64,000 nt of DNA from Ceratothoa steindachneri (Eukaryota; Arthropoda; Malacostraca; Isopoda; Cymothoidae): the NCBI GenBank assembly GCA_963969495.1, contig OZ018333.1:93011207-93075206 (forward strand). Reading direction: 5' to 3'. The position numbers and the translations under genes are program-made. The notes beneath the pieces were generated by a model. It searched no databases. It was not told where the DNA came from and worked only from the letters and a program-made list of their open reading frames with translations. The first letter of the stretch is position 1, and the number at the start of each line of letters is the position of its first letter. This document shows, piece after piece, positions 59,370-64,000 of this stretch.

Positions 59370-59557
59370 TATTTTAGGTCACAACATCATCCCCATCTTT
59401 TCTCATAGGTTAATCCAGTTCTCTCCTACACCGTCTTCTTCTCTCTCATTCTGTAGTGGATTTTTTTCCGGTACCGCCAGACAGCCAGGGCGAACTCGTC
59501 ATCTGCCTCTAATCCGATGCCCCGCTCAGATTTGTGCCATTTAGTAATTTTCCCCTA

Positions 59558-59798
59558 GATTTATCCCCCATAAGCCAGTTAACGGACATTATCCCCTATA
59601 AGCTAGTTTTATCCCTCATAAGCCAGTTAAGAGACATCATCTCCCATAAGCCAGGTAAGAGACATCATCCCCCATAAGCCAGTTAAGAGACATTATCCCC
59701 CATAAGCTAGTTTTATCCCCCATAATCCAGTTAAGAGACATTATCCCCCATTCGCCAGTTAGGAGACATTATCCCCCATAAGCCAGTTAAAAGACATT
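59558..59798. repeat. 28-bp minisatellite, about 8 copies
   Basis: Unit GACATTATCCCCCATAAGCC + AGTTAAGA, with shortened variants (CTAGTTTTATCCC) inserted twice. Confidence 0.93.
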
Positions 59799-60204
59799 GA
59801 TAGATATTATAGAATATTGGTATGAAAAGAATTGGCATAAAAGTCTAACAGTAGCTAGAAGGCGCTCAGGGATCGCATAACTCCGCCAACGCCATTAAAA
59901 CTCTAACAAAGACATTAAAAGATGCCATATAGTTGCTCGACACTAGAAGCATATCTCTAGAATTTAGAATCATCTGACAGTCATTACTAGTTTGTGAAAT
60001 AAAAAAAAAACTGTGATCTTCCGAGATGGGGGAAGGAATCCGGATTTCTACCCCTGATCAGCCATACGCCGAGATAAGTAACACCATATAGTTGCTTATC
60101 CCTGGAAAAGTCCCTGTCCCATTAGGGGTCATGTGTCTAGATTCAGCCGTCTATAAATCATAAAAAGCTGATTTTTAAAAAAAGAAAAATGTGGATCGAG
60201 TATT

Positions 60205-61050
60205 CGTCCAGATATGGCAGATCCGTACCTTTTATTCTTCGAGATATGGCAGATTTGGACCACTTATTCGTTTAGATATGGCAAGCTTAGTTCTGGAATT
60301 CATCTAGCTATAGCAGAGCTTGTTTCATGTTCGTCGGGATATGTCAGGGCCATAGCTTTTATTCGTTCATATATGGCTGATTATTGCCTCTTATCCGTCC
60401 AGATATGGCAGGTGTGGATTTCTTATTCGACCAGGTATGACAGATTGCAAGCTCGCATTGGTTAATGTATGGCAAATATGGTTCGCGTAATCATCCAGGT
60501 ACGGCAAATATGGATATCGTATTTGTCCAGGTACGGCAGCTTTGAATCTCGTATTCGTCCAGATATAGCAGATTTGGACCTCTTATTCGTTCATGTACAG
60601 CATATTTGAATCTCGTATTCGTCCAGGTATGGTAAATGTGGATATCGTATTCGTCCAGGTCCGCCAAATTTGGATCTGGTGTTCGTCCAAGTATGGCAGC
60701 TTTGAATCTCGTATTCGTCCAGATATAACAGATTTGGACCTCTTATTCGTTCATGTACAGCATATTTGAATCTCGTATTCGTCCAGGTATGGTAGATGTG
60801 GATCTAGTATTCCTCCAGGTCCGCCAAATTTGGATCTGGTGTTCGTCCAAGTATGGCAGATTTAGATATCGTATTCGTCCATATATCGCAGATGTGGATC
60901 TCATATTCGTCCGGTATGGCAAATGTGGATCTTGTATTCGTCCAGGTACAGCAGATCTGGATCTTGTATTCGTCCAGGTATAGCAGATGTGGATCGCGCA
61001 TTTGTCCAGGTTCTGCAAATCTGGATCTCGTATTCGTCCACATATAATAA
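60205..61050. repeat. 32-bp minisatellite with a 160-bp higher-order repeat
   Basis: Unit TCGTATTCGTCCAGGTATGG + CAGATGTGGATC, about 26 copies, more diverged at the left. GCAGCTTTGAATCTCGTATT at 60536 recurs at 60696, 160 bp (five units) later, with the surrounding block nearly unchanged. Frames such as 60753-60983 and 61072-60743 are by-products of the repeat. Confidence 0.93.
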
Positions 61051-61359
61051 TTTTTTGCTTGAAAAGATACACAAAATATGTTGGAAGCAGACTAAATCTA
61101 AATGATCTCAGGTGCGCGTTGGTGGCAATTCTTTGATACTATCACTCTTTAATACTGTAGTGTGACTGTACAAATGATACCGCTACAAATATATATTTTG
61201 AACTCACAGATTTGAATCTGGATCCAAATCAAATGGCATATGTGGTAGAACATCATATGTTGTCTATCTTTAGGTATTTTCAATTTGACTCAACCATGTT
61301 TATGATACTGTTGAAAAGAATATAAGAAAATTATATATATAGCAATGTTAAAGAAGGCG

Positions 61360-61545
61360 AATAAACGATCCAAAATCCACCTCCGGATCCGTATCTACCC
61401 CCAAATCTAATCCACTCTTGTATGGACCGACGCCGACCGATTAAAAAGGCTCATCGAAATCCATCATTGACCTTTTGAGATATCGAACGCACAATCAGGC
61501 GGAGAAAAAAACTTGGGCGGGGGATCACAGAACCCCTGCTATATT
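61360..61545. repeat. possible dispersed repeat
   Basis: Phrases such as GATCCGTATCTACCCCCAAA and TCGAAATCCATCATTGACCT + TTTGAGATATC resemble a style of invertebrate interspersed repeat with an '...aaatcc.tt.a...ttttgaga' end. There is only one copy here, so the family is unproven. Confidence 0.3.
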
Positions 61546-61639
61546 CAGTCGGCGGAGGTAATACTAATATTAATAAGAACTAGATGACTCGGTGGAAATT
61601 TTATAGTGAATAGCATGCCAGTGATTAAAGTACTGCTTA

Positions 61640-62035
61640 TTGCTTGATTCTGTCAGAGTGAAACGAAACGTAGATAAGACGTTCTATGAGCTTTGCTTTG
61701 GTTGTTATGGAAACTTCCTTATTTCATTTTTTAGAACGTACCATAAATCTCAATAGGGTCCCTGTCTGGGGAATTTCTAAGCCATGGTAGCAGTTCCATG
61801 CCATTTTGTGCACATCATGTCTTCACTGATCGCGTCGTGTGACAAGAAGCCGAGTTTTGCTGAGATATGCCTGATCTGTCACCGAACCATTCCCCCATTT
61901 GAGGTACCAAACGGTCTTTCAGTACTTCACTATACTTATACTGATTCATTATACATTCAACAATCTTCAAGCGACTTTTCCTATGGATAGAAATTGCTCC
62001 CCACACCATGATTTTCTGTAAATGTTTTAGTCTTT
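61640..62035 (-). mobile_element. Tc1-like transposon remnant C
   Basis: On the - strand MVWGAISIHRKSRLKIVECI + MNQYKYSEVLKDRL, then SQQNSASCHTTRSVKT and, after a frame change, PWLRNSPDRDPIEIYG. These are the central and C-terminal DDE blocks (the usual QQDNApcH and W...SPDlNPIE). The catalytic Asp of QQDN appears lost (QQNS). Confidence 0.82.
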
Positions 62036-62469
62036 TACAGACTCCTTACTGTCTGCATACGGTCATGAAGTACTGCAATAGTTGAATTGTTCGAAAATAC
62101 AACCTGCAACAATATAATAATCCACCACAAACCACACCAAATTTGGTAGCTTGTATCTCGTAAATCACGCGTAGAAAGAAGTCGAAATTAAAACCAAATT
62201 CAAGTTTGATTTATTCCATTTGAATCCATAAATAATTAATTTCATCCATTCTCTTCTTGACATTGAAATTAATTTTTAAAATATGAGTAGTGCAAAAAGG
62301 AATGTCAGATTCATTAATTGGTAATTCCATTTAATTAATTGTTAATGAACAATTCAATATGACATCCAATGTGATTAATGACAGCCTTTTAAATTTTATT
62401 CTCCGCTTTAAAATTGCATCGACAATTGCGGAAAATTATTCCAATTAGAGCAGATTTGTTTTCATAATT

Positions 62470-62800
62470 ACACTGTAAAATATTTAATGGTATTTTCGCA
62501 GTAATTTCCGGCAGGTAATCATTCAGTAAATTACGGTAGTTTTCACAGCAACAAAAATTATTACTTCAATAATTAGAGAAACGTGCATGACTTTGTATTT
62601 TTATATACACGTTACTGTAAAGAACCACCTTCATATTATTGCTATTTTTATAGTTTATTACTGTAATTTACGCCATAACATAATCTATGTTGCTATAAAA
62701 ATTACAGTGATGCTATATTTAAAAATTCAGTACGATGCCTTGTTGTGGCAAACCCCCAACTCAGTGGCTATTGAACTGCCAGTAATTTACCGTGATAATT
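62470..62800. mobile_element. possible MITE with ACTGTAAA / TTACxGTAA ends
   Basis: ACACTGTAAAATATTTAATG, GCAGTAATTTCCGGCAGGTA and AAATTACGGTAGTTTTCAC at the left are mirrored by GCCAGTAATTTACCGTGATA at 62779-62798. The imperfect inverted symmetry suggests a short DNA element. No transposase, and the boundary is not clear. Confidence 0.45.
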
Positions 62801-63284
62801 ACAACATATGTGCATTAATTAGTGCTTATACATGTACACTAGTATTTTTTTCAATAATTATTTCAATGAATACTTCATTTACAGAAAAAAAACAGCAACC
62901 AAATTAGAAACCATTACTTTGGTAGCATTACTCACCAATTTTAATGAGTCGAAGCTTTATTAAATACCCGATTTGTTCAAATTCCGGTTCAGTTTACAAT
63001 GAAGTGAAACATTTCAGGAGATTCTTTCATTCTAATTACTACCCAGGTCCAAGGTCCTATGCCCCATATATTCTAAAGAGCAAAAATTCAAATTAAACCT
63101 GAGCAACTTTGAATACATGACCACTGAATTATATAAAAAAATTATTGATACCCTCAAAATGTACTTTCCCGAATGTCAATTCTATTTTTCGAGTTTCTTG
63201 CGATCCTGAGTCATGTACAATTTTTCATGTACCACCTTCCCAAGTCCTTTTGTCGGTCATTCAGGCCATCAATTAGAATATAGG

Positions 63285-63600
63285 ATTAACATTAAATTGG
63301 GAGTCGCTCACTTAGAACGGTGCATCCCTCAGGGGGGGGGGGATCTCAGTCCAACCCTCTATACAGTCTACACTAGCGATCTACCACAACCGATACATGA
63401 AGATACAGGTTACATAAACTAGAAAATGACGGGACCCAAATAAGTACAAGGGACAGAATCCCCCCCAAATGTAGCCAGACAAGTCAGCTACATCAATAAA
63501 TACGAAAAAGGAACAAAACAAAAACAAACAGTAGCAAATTAAAAATAATACCAGTTAACCGTAGAAAAACAGCAGAAATAAGAATCATAGCCATAAATAG
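63285..63600 (+). pseudogene. LINE-A fragment (RT palm and thumb)
   Basis: GVAHLERCIPQGG, DLSPTLYTVYTSDLPQPIHE and, after frame changes, KLKIIPVNRRKT match successive parts of LINE-A ORF2 (AGVPQGGCLSPTLYTVYTRD; KFTIIPMNRRK). The catalytic YADD is lost. Truncated at both ends. Confidence 0.78.
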
Positions 63601-63721
63601 CCGATGCAAAAACAACAATGTCTCACTATCAGGAACTTATCAGAAGATAAACAAAGTCTACTGACCAAAGTCACGGGCTCTTACTTATTTTGATTTATGA
63701 CCCTACGAGCTTCAAGACTTT

Positions 63722-64000
63722 CAATCATTCCTGGGCTAACCTTTGGGGGACTTTAGAAATTATATCATTCGAAGGAGAATGTAAAACAACATAAGGGTTT
63801 CAAATTTCGTTAGAATCGGCCGAATAGTCACGATGTAATTTCCAAATAATTCCTGGACTAACCTTTGGGGGACTTTATAAATTATATCACTCTAAAGTGA
63901 ATGTAAAACAACATAAGGGTTTAAAATTTTATTAAAATCGGCTGAATAGTTACGATGTTATTGGCAAAATAACTCATTGAAAAGTAAAATGGTTACCGAT
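63722..64000 (+). repeat. dispersed repeat family R, tandem pair at the window end
   Basis: The block ATTCCTGGGCTAACCTTTGG..AAAACAACATAAGGGTTT occurs twice about 122 bp apart and continues past the window edge (AAAGTAAAATGGTTACCGAT). It is related to 35880-36075 and 33290-33380. Confidence 0.8.

Noticed and set aside
60743..61105. Overlapping reading frames of 60-109 codons on both strands
   Set aside because: All are produced by the 32-bp minisatellite; both strands are open and no conserved domain is visible.
62587..62907. 106-codon hydrophobic frame
   Set aside because: It overlaps an AT-rich inverted-repeat region and has no start context, homology or conserved motif.

Overview
The window is a stretch of animal nuclear DNA, most likely from an arthropod. 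The evidence is an intron-rich gene embedded in heavily decayed retroelements: Jockey-like and I-like LINEs with RNase H, a CR1-like LINE with an esterase-type ORF1, Penelope-like elements with GIY-YIG domains, Tc1-like transposons and a tRNA-derived SINE. Very long (TA)n microsatellites run throughout. A parasitic copepod such as a caligid louse would fit this mix, but the sequence does not prove it.

The one convincing host gene lies on the + strand at 4314-19915. I assembled it by hand from 14 coding exons. All 13 introns are GT-AG, all phases match, and the sum is 2274 nt (757 residues plus stop). The protein is a secreted polysaccharide lyase of family PL8, the family of hyaluronate, chondroitin and xanthan lyases. 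The NWWD..IGVP block, the GGN motif, the DG..HQH motif, the NNADFVGGVSN and KKSWFF blocks of the beta-sandwich, and the ISIADPT C-terminal block are all visible. PL8 is best known from bacteria, so an intron-rich animal copy is the main discovery candidate. It also has about 16 extra residues between the catalytic His and the likely catalytic Tyr.

Layout: 1-1.6 kb, 5'-truncated Jockey-like LINE (called LINE-A here). 2.2-2.9 kb, TA repeats and a Tc1 remnant. 4.0-19.9 kb, the PL8 gene, whose 8.4-kb intron 5 holds a hAT remnant, a 155-bp tandem duplication and a nearly full-length LINE-A in the same direction. 20.2-22.2 kb, Gypsy integrase and Penelope remnants on the - strand. 22.2-30 kb, mostly anonymous DNA with a foldback element and LINE scraps. 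30.3-33.3 kb, an I-like LINE with RNase H. 33.3-37.1 kb, dispersed repeats, a SINE, a 46-bp minisatellite and a Penelope scrap. 37.1-45.0 kb, two LINE-A copies head to tail. 45.4-48.2 kb, the largest TA tract and a - strand LINE remnant. 48.2-54.4 kb, hAT-like, MITE and Tc1 material. 54.5-56.5 kb, a CR1-like LINE broken into a Penelope fragment. 56.6-64 kb, foldbacks, a SINE, two minisatellites, a Tc1 remnant and a LINE-A scrap.

Apart from the PL8 gene, nearly every coding signal is a dead mobile element. No bacterial-style operons, rRNA genes, functional tRNA genes or CRISPR arrays were seen.
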